Shown here one piece after another: positions 1-5,937 of a DNA stretch of 5,937 bases (positions within the stretch are counted from its first letter, which is position 1; each line of letters begins with the position of its first letter). The position numbers were made by a program, and so were the translations under genes. Origin of the DNA: Actinomycetes bacterium. Lineage in GTDB: Bacteria; Actinomycetota; Actinomycetes; Propionibacteriales; Propionibacteriaceae. The stretch spans positions 1 to 5,937 of the forward strand of contig JAEYUH010000123.1 of the NCBI GenBank assembly GCA_023432725.1, written 5' to 3'. The notes beneath the pieces are model-generated. The model worked only from the letters and a program-made list of their open reading frames with translations. It made no database searches and was not told the origin of the DNA.

Positions 1-1083
1 GTCTACCTCGTGGTGCGCTCGCACGCGATCTTCGAACTGTCCGCCGCGGCCAGCACCGCCGTCGTGGTGGTGGGAACCGTCACGCTGCTGGCCGGCGCGT
101 GGATCGGAACCAGCAAGGACGACATCAAGAAGGTGCTGGCGGGCTCCACGATGAGCCAGATCGGCTACATGATCCTGGCCGCGGGCATCGGCCCTGCCGG
201 GTACGCCTTCGCGATCTTCCACCTGCTCACCCACGGCTTCTTCAAGGCCAACATGTTCCTCGGCGCCGGCTCGGTGATGCACGCCATGGACGACGACGTG
301 AACATGCGCCACTACGGCGGCCTGTCCCAGGTCATCAAGGTGACCTTCTGGACCTTCGCCATGGGCTACCTGGCGATCATCGGCTTCCCGTTCTTCGCCG
401 GCTACTTCTCCAAGGACCACATCATCGAGGCCGCCTTCGGGCAGAGCACGCTGGTCGGCGCCTGCGCGCTGATCGGCGCCGGCATCACGGCGTTCTACAT
501 GACGCGGCTGATGCTGATGACCTTCTTCGGGGAACGGCGCTGGCAGGACGGGGTCCACCCGCACGAGTCGCCCAAGGTGATGACGGTGCCGCTGATCATC
601 CTCGCGGTGTTCTCCGTGGTGTCCGGCGCGCTGATGAACTTCTGGATCCAGGAGTGGCTGGAGCCCGCCACCGGGGCGCACCCGCACGAGCTCTCGCTGG
701 TCCCGACCGCGGTCGGCTGGGCGACCATGGCGATAGTGGCAGCAGGCGTCGCGCTCGGCTGGTTCGTGTTCGGACGCACGCCGATTCCGACCACAGCGCC
801 CGCCACCTCGAACCCGGTCACCATCGCGGGTCGCAACGACCTGTTCGGCGACGCCGTCAACGACACCCTGGTGGTCTGGCCCACGATGCGCCTGGCGGAC
901 GGGGCCGTGGCCACCGACCAGCGGTTGATCGACGCCGGGGCCGACGGCCTGGCCGGGATGTTCTCCGGCCTGTCGAGCCAGGGACGCAAGCTGCAGACCG
1001 GCCAGGTGCGCCGGTACGCGCTCGGGCTGACCGTCGGCGTGCTCATTGTCGGTGTCGTGATGATCCTGAGCCAGTTGGCCTGA
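1..1083 (+). CDS. nuoL: NADH-quinone oxidoreductase subunit L (complex I), C-terminal part
   Basis: This is the distal antiporter-like, proton-pumping membrane subunit of respiratory complex I. The reading frame is open from base 1, so the start lies upstream; about 360 residues are visible. Numbering from the first codon, the TM segment with the HLLTH...FFKA motif carries His74, His78 and Lys82, which align with E. coli His334, His338 and Lys342. The later GYFSKD motif carries Lys138, equivalent to E. coli Lys399. Both offsets are about 260, so roughly 260 N-terminal residues are missing and the full protein would be near 620, normal for the family. An IKKVLAGSTMSQIGYM-type motif precedes the histidines. 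The C-terminus has the long polar/amphipathic stretch (about residues 275-340, the lateral helix region), then QTGQVRRYAL and a last hydrophobic helix. The GTG codons near base 10 are internal, not the start. It is followed after 14 bases by nuoM, so it is clearly operonic. The family call is secure from motifs and neighbours. Confidence 0.96.
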   Translation, partial: VYLVVRSHAIFELSAAASTAVVVVGTVTLLAGAWIGTSKDDIKKVLAGSTMSQIGYMILAAGIGPAGYAFAIFHLLTHGFFKANMFLGAGSVMHAMDDDVNMRHYGGLSQVIKVTFWTFAMGYLAIIGFPFFAGYFSKDHIIEAAFGQSTLVGACALIGAGITAFYMTRLMLMTFFGERRWQDGVHPHESPKVMTVPLIILAVFSVVSGALMNFWIQEWLEPATGAHPHELSLVPTAVGWATMAIVAAGVALGWFVFGRTPIPTTAPATSNPVTIAGRNDLFGDAVNDTLVVWPTMRLADGAVATDQRLIDAGADGLAGMFSGLSSQGRKLQTGQVRRYALGLTVGVLIVGVVMILSQLA

Positions 1084-1090
1084 GGGAGGA
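1084..1090 (+). promoter_or_regulatory. Ribosome binding site of nuoM
   Basis: The purine-rich GGGAGGA follows directly after the nuoL TGA and ends 7 bases before ATG 1098. An in-frame GTG at 1092 lies only 1 base from this site, too close to use. The spacing therefore decides for ATG 1098. Confidence 0.8.
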
Positions 1091-1097
1091 CGTGGAG

Positions 1098-2618
1098 ATG
1101 ACTATTCCCTGGCTGACCCTCCTGGGGCTGGTGCCGCTGCTGGGCGCAGTGGTGCTGTGCTTCCCGGTCAAGGGGGTGGCGAAGGGCCTGGGCATGACCT
1201 TCGCCCTGATCACCGCGGGCCTCGGCTTCGGGGTCGCCGCCCTGTACACCTCCGGTGCCCAGCTCGCCGAGCTGGTGCCGTGGATCCCCGCCTTCGGCGC
1301 CTCCTGGGCGCTCGGGGTGGACGGCATGTCGCTGATGATGGTGCTGCTCACCGTCGTGCTGACGCCGCTGGTGCTGCTCGCGGAGTGGAAGCTGTTCGAC
1401 AGCCGCAGCGAGACCCGCTGGAACGCGCAGGTGTTCTTCGCGCTCGTCCTGCTGCTCGAGGCGCTGTCGCTGTTCGTCTTCCTCGCCGACGACGTGCTGC
1501 TGTTCTACCTCTTCTTCGAGGCGACGCTGATCCCGATGTACTTCCTGATCGGCGGCTTCGGTGGCCCGCGCCGCTCCTACGCGGCGGTGAAGTTCCTGCT
1601 GTTCAGCCTCGCCGGCGGCCTGATCATGCTGTTCAGCGTGATCGGCCTGTACGCCGAATCCACCACCCAGTTCGGCGCCCCGACCTTCCTGGTCGCCGAT
1701 TTGGTCCGGCTCGGCTTCGCCCCCGGCACCGAGATGCTGCTGATGGTGGGCTTCCTGATCGCCTTCGTCATCAAGGCGCCGATGGTGCCCGTCCACACCT
1801 GGCTGCCGACCGCCGCCGAGGAGGGCACGCCCGGAACGTCGGTGCTGCTGGTCGGCGTCCTGGACAAGATCGGCACCTTCGGGATGATCAAGTTCTGCCT
1901 GGCGATCTTCCCCGACGCCAGCCGCGCCGCCGGCCCGGTGATGATCGTGCTGGCGCTGGTCTCGATCCTGTACGGCGCGGTGGCGGCGATCGGTTCGAAG
2001 AACCTGCTGCGGCTGGTCGCCTACACCTCGGTGAGCCACTTCGGCTTCATGGTGCTCGGCATCTACACCTTCACCACCGCCGGGACCAGCGGAACCATCT
2101 TCTACATGCTCAACCACGGCTTCTCCACCGCCGCGCTGTTCCTGGTGCTGGGCTTCCTGATCAGCCGCCGCGGCTCGGCGATGGTCGAGTCCTTCGGCGG
2201 GGTGGAGAAGGTGGCTCCCGTGCTGGCGGGCAGCGTCCTCGTGGCGGGCCTGTCGGCGCTCGCCCTGCCGGGCATGTCCAGCTTCGTCAGCGAGTTCATG
2301 GTGCTGGCCGGCACCTGGTCGCGGGAGCCGTGGGTGGCTGCCGTGGCGGTGCTGGGCACCGTGCTGGCGGCGGTCTACATCACGCTGATGTACCAGCGCA
2401 CCATGACGGGGCCGGCCACCGACCAGGTGCGCGAGCACATCACCACCGACCTGACGGGGCGGGAGAGATGGGTGATGGTCCCGCTGATCGGGGTCATCCT
2501 GCTGCTCGGCTTCGTCCCGCAGCTCGCGCTCGACGTCATTGAGCCGACGAGCGTGGCCACCCTGACCCAGGCCGGGATCTCCGATCCCGTCGTGCCGTTC
2601 GGAGAGGAAGCACAGTGA
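1098..2618 (+). CDS. nuoM: NADH-quinone oxidoreductase subunit M (complex I)
   Basis: This is the second antiporter-like, proton-translocating membrane subunit of complex I. The protein is 506 residues, the usual family length, and hydrophobic throughout, as expected for about 14 TM helices. The residues that form the proton path are all visible. Glu141 lies in FFEATLIPMYF (E. coli Glu144). Lys226 lies in FVIKAPMVPVHTWLP (Lys234). Lys257 lies in VLDKIGTFGM (Lys265). Glu399 lies in PGMSSFVSEFMVL (Glu407). Mid-chain, LRLVAYTSVSHFGFM and LNHGFSTAALFLVLGFL match the conserved central helices of the Mrp-like family. The start is set by the GGGAGGA site 7 bases before ATG. The C-terminus ends with a polar tail after GFVPQLALDVI, a normal NuoM ending. 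It sits 14 bases after nuoL, and its stop overlaps the GTG of nuoN, so translation of the two is probably coupled. A longer frame runs upstream to base 99, but that stretch is antiporter-unlike and lies over nuoL. Confidence 0.98.
   Translation: MTIPWLTLLGLVPLLGAVVLCFPVKGVAKGLGMTFALITAGLGFGVAALYTSGAQLAELVPWIPAFGASWALGVDGMSLMMVLLTVVLTPLVLLAEWKLFDSRSETRWNAQVFFALVLLLEALSLFVFLADDVLLFYLFFEATLIPMYFLIGGFGGPRRSYAAVKFLLFSLAGGLIMLFSVIGLYAESTTQFGAPTFLVADLVRLGFAPGTEMLLMVGFLIAFVIKAPMVPVHTWLPTAAEEGTPGTSVLLVGVLDKIGTFGMIKFCLAIFPDASRAAGPVMIVLALVSILYGAVAAIGSKNLLRLVAYTSVSHFGFMVLGIYTFTTAGTSGTIFYMLNHGFSTAALFLVLGFLISRRGSAMVESFGGVEKVAPVLAGSVLVAGLSALALPGMSSFVSEFMVLAGTWSREPWVAAVAVLGTVLAAVYITLMYQRTMTGPATDQVREHITTDLTGRERWVMVPLIGVILLLGFVPQLALDVIEPTSVATLTQAGISDPVVPFGEEAQ
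2601..2608 (+). promoter_or_regulatory. Ribosome binding site of nuoN
   Basis: GGAGAGGA lies inside the last codons of nuoM and ends 6 bases before GTG 2615. It supports the GTG that overlaps the nuoM TGA as the nuoN start, despite the 4-base overlap. Confidence 0.7.
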
Positions 2619-4171
2619 ACATCGCGGCTCCGAGCTTCGAATGGTTCGAGCTCTCACCGATCCTCATCGTGCTGGTGGGGGCGTGCCTCGGCGTGCTGCT
2701 GGAAGCGGTGCTGCCGCGCCAGTGGCGGTTCAACGCCCAGCTGGCCGTGGTCGAGCTGACCGCCCTTGCCGCCTTCGTGATGCTGGTCCTGAACTGGCGG
2801 CGCGACAACTCCGGCCTGCTCGCGATGGGCTCGATCACCCTGGACGGGCCCACCTACATCGCCTGGGGGGCGCTGCTGGTCTTCGGGCTGCTCAGCATCC
2901 TGGTGTTCTCCGAGCGCAACCTCGACAACGGGGCCACCACCTTCGCCGCGTCCGCCTCGTCGGTGCCCGGCAGCCAGTTCGAGGCGGACGCCAGCGCGGC
3001 CCGGCTCGAGCACTCCGAGGTCTTCCCGCTGGCGCTGTTCTCGCTGGGCGGCATGATGGTCTTCGCCTCGGCCAACGACCTGCTGACCCTGTTCATCGGC
3101 CTTGAGGTGATGAGCCTTCCGCTCTACCTGCTCAGCGCGATGGCCCGCCGCCGCCGGCTGCTCAGCCAGGAGGCAGGCCTGAAGTACTTCCTGCTGGGCG
3201 CCTTCTCGTCGGCCTTCTTCCTGTTCGGGATGGCCCTGCTCTACGGGTACGCGGGGTCCTTCGACCTGGCCGCCATCGACGCCGCCATCGCCGCTCCCGT
3301 CTACGGTCGCGGGCTGCTCTACACCGGCATGGCGATGCTCGGCGTCGGCGTCCTGTTCAAGATCGGCGTCGTCCCGTTCCACGCCTGGGTGCCCGACGTC
3401 TACGTCGGCGCCCCGACCCCGGTGACCGGGTTCATGGCGATCTGCACCAAGCTGGCAGCCGTGGCCGGCGCCGCCCGGGTGTTCTACGTCGCCCTGGGTG
3501 CCGAGCGGTGGAGCTGGCAGCCCCTGCTCGCGGTGCTCGCCATCCTCACCATGGCCGTCGGTGCGATCCTCGCCCTGACCCAGACCGACATCAAGCGGAT
3601 GCTGGCCTACTCGTCGATAGCGCACGCCGGCTTCCTGCTGACCGCCATCGTCGGCGCCCTGTCCGATGTGCCCGGGGGCCAGCTGAACAGCGTCGGGTCG
3701 ATCATGTTCTACCTGATCGCCTACGGTTTCGCCGTCGTCGCCGCCTTCGCCATCGTCACTCTGGTCCGTGACCAGGCCGGCGAGGTGAACACGCTGGCCG
3801 GGTGGTCGGGCCTGGGCAGGACGCACCCCTGGCTGGCGGGGATCTTCGCCTTCCTGATGCTGAGCTTCGCCGGCATCCCGCTGACCGGTGGCTTCATCGG
3901 CAAGTGGGCGGTGTTCTCGGCGGCCTGGCGCGGCGGGTACTGGTGGCTGGTCCTGGCGGCCATCATCTTCAGCCTCATCGCCGCCTACTTCTACATCCGG
4001 GTCATCGTGGTGATGTTCTTCGGCGACCCGAACCGGCAGGTGAGGGTCGGCGGGGCCAGCGGCATGACCTGGGTGCCGATCGTGGTCGGTGCCGTCGCCA
4101 CCGCCTACCTCGGGCTGTTCCCCGGTCAACTGCTCGACCTGCTGGCGCGGGCCGAAGTTTTCCTTCGCTAG
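2615..4171 (+). CDS. nuoN: NADH-quinone oxidoreductase subunit N (complex I)
   Basis: This is the third antiporter-like membrane subunit of complex I, nearest the quinone-module side of the L-M-N series. The protein is 518 residues and mostly hydrophobic, consistent with about 14 TM helices. Key residues are all present and spaced as in E. coli NuoN. Glu164 lies in FIGLEVMSLPLYLL (E. coli Glu133). Lys190 lies in GLKYFLLGAFSSAF (Lys158). Lys249 lies in FKIGVVPFHAWVPDVY (Lys217). Lys279 lies in CTKLAAVAG (Lys247). Lys430 lies in TGGFIGKW (Lys395). A polar, Ala/Ser-rich loop at about residues 100-135 separates early helices and puts the numbering about 30 ahead of E. coli; I believe such loops are common in actinobacterial NuoN. 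The GTG start overlaps the nuoM TGA (GTGA) and has a good ribosome binding site. The TAG stop is embedded in a -10-like TAGGCT of the next gene. No residue loss or frame break is seen. Confidence 0.98.
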   Translation: MNIAAPSFEWFELSPILIVLVGACLGVLLEAVLPRQWRFNAQLAVVELTALAAFVMLVLNWRRDNSGLLAMGSITLDGPTYIAWGALLVFGLLSILVFSERNLDNGATTFAASASSVPGSQFEADASAARLEHSEVFPLALFSLGGMMVFASANDLLTLFIGLEVMSLPLYLLSAMARRRRLLSQEAGLKYFLLGAFSSAFFLFGMALLYGYAGSFDLAAIDAAIAAPVYGRGLLYTGMAMLGVGVLFKIGVVPFHAWVPDVYVGAPTPVTGFMAICTKLAAVAGAARVFYVALGAERWSWQPLLAVLAILTMAVGAILALTQTDIKRMLAYSSIAHAGFLLTAIVGALSDVPGGQLNSVGSIMFYLIAYGFAVVAAFAIVTLVRDQAGEVNTLAGWSGLGRTHPWLAGIFAFLMLSFAGIPLTGGFIGKWAVFSAAWRGGYWWLVLAAIIFSLIAAYFYIRVIVVMFFGDPNRQVRVGGASGMTWVPIVVGAVATAYLGLFPGQLLDLLARAEVFLR

Positions 4172-4174
4172 GCT
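4169..4174 (+). promoter_or_regulatory. Possible -10 element for a leaderless polyprenyl synthase transcript
   Basis: TAGGCT matches the actinobacterial -10 pattern TAnnnT and ends 6 bases before GTG 4181, so a transcript would begin at or very near the start codon. A short A/T-richer patch (about 4155-4165) lies just upstream in otherwise G/C-rich DNA, and the gene has no convincing ribosome binding site. I see no -35 match at 17-18 bases spacing (positions 4145-4151 are all G/C). The first three bases are also the nuoN stop codon, so the match could be chance. Confidence 0.35.
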
Positions 4175-4180
4175 GGCCGG

Positions 4181-5185
4181 GTGTTCGTCGACAGCGCCAT
4201 CAGCGCCGCCAGCGCCGAGCTGGACCCCGCCTTCAACGAGCGGGTGACCGACCTGCTCGAGCAGGTGGAGCAACGGCTGCTGGACGCCGCGGCGGCCGAC
4301 ACCGCCTTCGCCACCCAGGCGGCCCGTCACATCATCAGCGCAGGCGGCAAACGGTTCCGTCCGCTGCTGGTGATCCTGGCCTCGATGGTCGGGGAGCGCG
4401 CCGCGTCCGAGGAGGACGTCATCAAGGCGGCCCTCGTGGTGGAGCTCACCCACGTCGCGAGCCTGTACCACGACGACGTGATGGACGAGGCGGAACTGCG
4501 CAGGGGCGCGGCCAGCGCGAACCGACGCTGGGACAACAATGTCGCCATTCTGGTCGGCGACCTGCTGTTCTCCCGCGCCTCCAGCATCGTCGCCCGGCTG
4601 GGCGTCGAGTACGTGAGCCTGCAGGCCGACACCTTCGCCAGGCTGGTTCAGGGACAGCTCGCCGAGACCCGCGGCCCGCAGCCCGGTGACGATCCGCTGG
4701 CGCACTACCTGGCTGTCGTGGCCGACAAGACCGGCTCTCTGATCGCGACCTCCGCCCGGTTCGGCGGCATGGTGGCAGGGGCGCCGGACGAGGCGCTCGC
4801 CGCGCTGGCCGCTTTCGGTGAGGAGATCGGCATCGTCTTCCAGCTCAGCGACGACATCATCGACATCGCCTCCGACACCGCCGGCAAGACCCCCGGCACC
4901 GACCTTCGGGCCGGCGTCCCGACGCTGCCGACCCTGCTCGCCCGCCGGTCCGACGACCCCGGTGACGCACGCCTGCTCGCTTTGCTGGACGGCGGCATCG
5001 AGGGTGACGAGGACGTGGCCGAGGCGCTCCGGTTGCTGCGGGCCCACCCGGCGCTGGACGAGGCGCGCGCCGAGGTCGCCCGACGGGCAGAGGTCGCCCG
5101 CGGCCACCTTGCCGGACTGCCCGCCGGACCGGCCCGCGACGCCCTGGTGGCGCTCTGCGACGGGGTCATCACCCGCTCGTCCTGA
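4181..5185 (+). CDS. Long-chain polyprenyl diphosphate synthase (trans-isoprenyl, probably menaquinone side chain)
   Basis: This enzyme condenses isopentenyl diphosphate units onto an allylic diphosphate in the trans configuration to give a long prenyl diphosphate. The 334 residues are the normal family length. Visible motifs in order: GGKRFRP at 55-61 (isopentenyl diphosphate binding); the first Asp-rich motif DDVMD at 98-102, followed by Arg107-Arg108; and the second Asp-rich motif in FQLSDDIID at 220-228 (Asp224, Asp225, Asp228). Both magnesium-binding motifs are intact. The residue five before the first motif is Ala93, and small residues there go with long products (C30 and above) rather than farnesyl or geranylgeranyl. 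Lying 9 bases after nuoN, it most likely makes the menaquinone tail (IspB/HepT/GrcC type); exact chain length cannot be read from sequence. It is in the same frame as nuoN. GTG 4181 is chosen because it gives the full N-terminus; later GTGs at 4241 and 4265 would trim it. A Shine-Dalgarno site is weak or absent. Confidence 0.93.
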   Translation: MFVDSAISAASAELDPAFNERVTDLLEQVEQRLLDAAAADTAFATQAARHIISAGGKRFRPLLVILASMVGERAASEEDVIKAALVVELTHVASLYHDDVMDEAELRRGAASANRRWDNNVAILVGDLLFSRASSIVARLGVEYVSLQADTFARLVQGQLAETRGPQPGDDPLAHYLAVVADKTGSLIATSARFGGMVAGAPDEALAALAAFGEEIGIVFQLSDDIIDIASDTAGKTPGTDLRAGVPTLPTLLARRSDDPGDARLLALLDGGIEGDEDVAEALRLLRAHPALDEARAEVARRAEVARGHLAGLPAGPARDALVALCDGVITRSS

Positions 5186-5194
5186 CGTCCAGCC

Positions 5195-5223
5195 CGACCG
5201 CGGCGACGTGGTTGCCCCGGTCG
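5195..5223 (+). terminator. Possible terminator-like hairpin after the polyprenyl synthase
   Basis: An inverted repeat pairs 5195-5204 with 5214-5223, 9 of 10 positions complementary (one C-C mismatch at 5201/5217) around a 9-base loop. It begins 10 bases after the synthase TGA. There is no T-run behind it, so it is not a classical intrinsic terminator; in very G/C-rich actinomycetes tail-less hairpins have been proposed to act this way. Chance pairing is likely enough in such DNA that I rate it low. Confidence 0.3.
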
Positions 5224-5231
5224 CCCGCGGG

Positions 5232-5237
5232 TACGGT
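5232..5237 (+). promoter_or_regulatory. Possible -10 element upstream of ndh
   Basis: TACGGT fits TAnnnT and lies 29 bases before the ndh GTG, leaving room for a short leader with the AGGAGG. The best -35-like string, TTGCCC at 5212-5217, is only 14 bases away, shorter than the usual 16-18. It is supported mainly by the gap in front of ndh, the only non-coding stretch in the window. Confidence 0.3.
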
Positions 5238-5252
5238 GGGAGGAGACTCCCA
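5237..5252 (+). repeat. Small perfect palindrome with GAGA loop next to the ndh ribosome binding site
   Basis: The 6-base arms TGGGAG (5237-5242) and CTCCCA (5247-5252) flank GAGA. As RNA this would be a 6-bp stem closed by a GNRA-type tetraloop, and its last base is the first A of AGGAGG. As DNA it is a short operator-like palindrome next to the possible -10 TACGGT. Its existence is plain in the sequence; its function is inferred. Confidence 0.4.
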
Positions 5253-5257
5253 GGAGG
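5252..5257 (+). promoter_or_regulatory. Ribosome binding site of ndh
   Basis: A full-consensus AGGAGG ends 9 bases before GTG 5267. No other in-frame start lies nearby upstream, so this fixes the ndh start. It is the strongest Shine-Dalgarno sequence in the window. Confidence 0.8.
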
Positions 5258-5266
5258 TGGCTGGCC

Positions 5267-5937
5267 GTGGACCGTCCCCGCGTCGTGATCATCGGGTCGG
5301 GCTTCGGCGGCCTGTTCACCGCCAAGGCCCTGGCGGGCGCCCCGGTGGAGATCACCCTGATCTCGCGGACCGTCTCCCACCTGTTCCAGCCGCTGCTGTA
5401 CCAGGCCACCACGGGCATCCTGTCCACCGGCGAGATCGCCCCCGCCACCCGCGACATCCTGCGGCGACAGCGCAACGCCACGGTGTTGCTGGCGGAGGTG
5501 ACGGGGGTGGATCTCACCGCGCGGACGGTGACGGCGCAGAAGCTCGGCCAGACCATCACCCGCCCGTACGACTACCTCGTCGTGGCGGCCGGGGCCGGCC
5601 AGTCCTATTTCGGCAAGGACAGGTTCGCGCTGTTCGCGCCCGGCATGAAGACCGTCGACGACGCCCTCGAGCTGCGGGCCAGGATCTTCGGCTCCCTTGA
5701 GATGGCCGAACTCAGCGACTCACCTGCCGAGCGGGAGCGCCTGCTCACCTTCGTCGTGGTGGGAGCCGGACCCACCGGGGTCGAGATGGCGGGGCAGATC
5801 GCCGAACTCACCAACGACGTCCTGGTGCGCAGCTTCCGCCGGATCGACACCCGCAGCGCCCGGGTCATCCTGCTCGACGCCGTGGACGCCGTCCTGCCGC
5901 AGTTCGACCCCACGCTGTCGGCGGCGGCGCGGCGGCA
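5267..5937 (+). CDS. ndh: Type II NADH dehydrogenase (NDH-2, NADH:menaquinone oxidoreductase), N-terminal part
   Basis: This is a single-subunit peripheral membrane flavoenzyme that passes electrons from NADH through FAD to the quinone pool without pumping protons. The visible 223 residues are about half of the usual 400-470; the window ends inside the gene. Residues 6-16 form the FAD-binding Rossmann motif (GSGFGG at 10-15). The NDH-2 signature HLFQPLLYQ...TGILSTGEIAP follows from about residue 37. YDYLVVAAGAGQSYFG (about 103-118) and FAPGMKTVDDALELR come next. The second dinucleotide-binding motif, GAGPTGVEMAG, begins at residue 166 and should bind NADH. The overall wording is close to what I recall of mycobacterial Ndh. 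Ser33 stands at the end of the second strand, where many flavoproteins have an acidic residue. It starts at GTG 5267 with a strong AGGAGG, 81 bases after the synthase, so it may have its own promoter. The quinone-site and membrane-binding C-terminus are not visible. A related ferredoxin or sulfide reductase is less likely because of the HLFQPLLYQ motif. Confidence 0.93.
   Translation, partial: MDRPRVVIIGSGFGGLFTAKALAGAPVEITLISRTVSHLFQPLLYQATTGILSTGEIAPATRDILRRQRNATVLLAEVTGVDLTARTVTAQKLGQTITRPYDYLVVAAGAGQSYFGKDRFALFAPGMKTVDDALELRARIFGSLEMAELSDSPAERERLLTFVVVGAGPTGVEMAGQIAELTNDVLVRSFRRIDTRSARVILLDAVDAVLPQFDPTLSAAARR

Noticed and set aside
99..1097. Upstream extension of the nuoM frame to an ATG at base 99, over nuoL.
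   Set aside because: The extra 333 residues are Arg/Asp/His-rich and unlike any antiporter subunit. The real NuoM N-terminus follows the ribosome site at 1084-1090.
1092..1097. GTG at 1092 as an alternative nuoM start.
   Set aside because: It is only 1 base from the Shine-Dalgarno; ATG 1098 has proper 7-base spacing.
495..2657. A 720-codon minus-strand open frame across nuoL and nuoM.
   Set aside because: This is the same shadow effect: low-complexity, charged translation, no ribosome site or recognisable motif, and full overlap with secure genes.
4153..4167. CGAAG-TTTTC-CTTCG as a terminator at the end of nuoN.
   Set aside because: The stem is only 5 bp, lies inside the coding region and has no T-tract after it. 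It is mentioned only as part of the possible promoter region.
4171..5266. The same 8-mer GGCTGGCC directly before both the synthase (4171-4178) and ndh (5259-5266) starts, as a shared regulatory word.
   Set aside because: It is short and all G/C-type apart from one T, so frequent by chance here. It sits at different places relative to the two proposed promoters.
2654..5380. A very long open frame (908 codons) on the minus strand across nuoN, the synthase and the ndh start.
   Set aside because: It mirrors real genes with conserved motifs on the + strand. The translation is rich in Arg, Gly, His, Gln and Asp with no domain, as G/C-biased third positions produce on the opposite strand.
1..5937. 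Search for mobile elements, CRISPR arrays, tRNA/rRNA genes, phage or defence genes, or an undescribed system.
   Set aside because: The window is almost wholly filled by five intact-looking core respiratory genes. I saw no repeats, transposase motifs, RNA gene signatures or composition break.

Overview
This is a high-G+C window, with strong G/C bias at third codon positions and GTG starts on three of the four visible gene starts. The protein families and gene order point to an actinomycete (Actinomycetota). The NDH-2 fragment in particular reads like the mycobacterial/actinobacterial type. A Propionibacteriales-like host is possible, but I cannot fix the genus from sequence alone. All genes lie on the + strand and are packed head to tail.

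Layout: (1) 1-1083 is the 3' part of nuoL, whose start lies outside the window. (2) 1098-2618 is a complete nuoM with a clear ribosome binding site. (3) 2615-4171 is a complete nuoN, overlapping the nuoM stop by 4 bases. These three encode the large antiporter-like, proton-pumping membrane subunits of respiratory complex I and are the usual distal end of a nuo operon. (4) 4181-5185 is a complete long-chain polyprenyl diphosphate synthase, 9 bases after nuoN, with no good ribosome binding site but a -10-like TAGGCT just before its GTG. (5) 5186-5266 is the only real intergenic gap, holding a possible terminator-like hairpin, a possible promoter element, a small palindrome and a strong AGGAGG. 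(6) 5267-5937 is the N-terminal half of a type II NADH dehydrogenase (ndh), cut by the window end.

Together the genes form a coherent NADH-to-menaquinone unit. Complex I oxidises NADH, reduces menaquinone and pumps protons. The polyprenyl synthase probably makes the isoprenoid tail of that menaquinone. NDH-2 is the non-pumping alternative NADH:menaquinone oxidoreductase. The first four genes look co-transcribed, with a possible extra promoter for the synthase. The gap before ndh suggests it can be transcribed separately.

I see no mobile element, CRISPR array, RNA gene or defence-like system. This is core respiratory metabolism, and the points worth a second look are mostly small regulatory features at the two gene junctions around the synthase.
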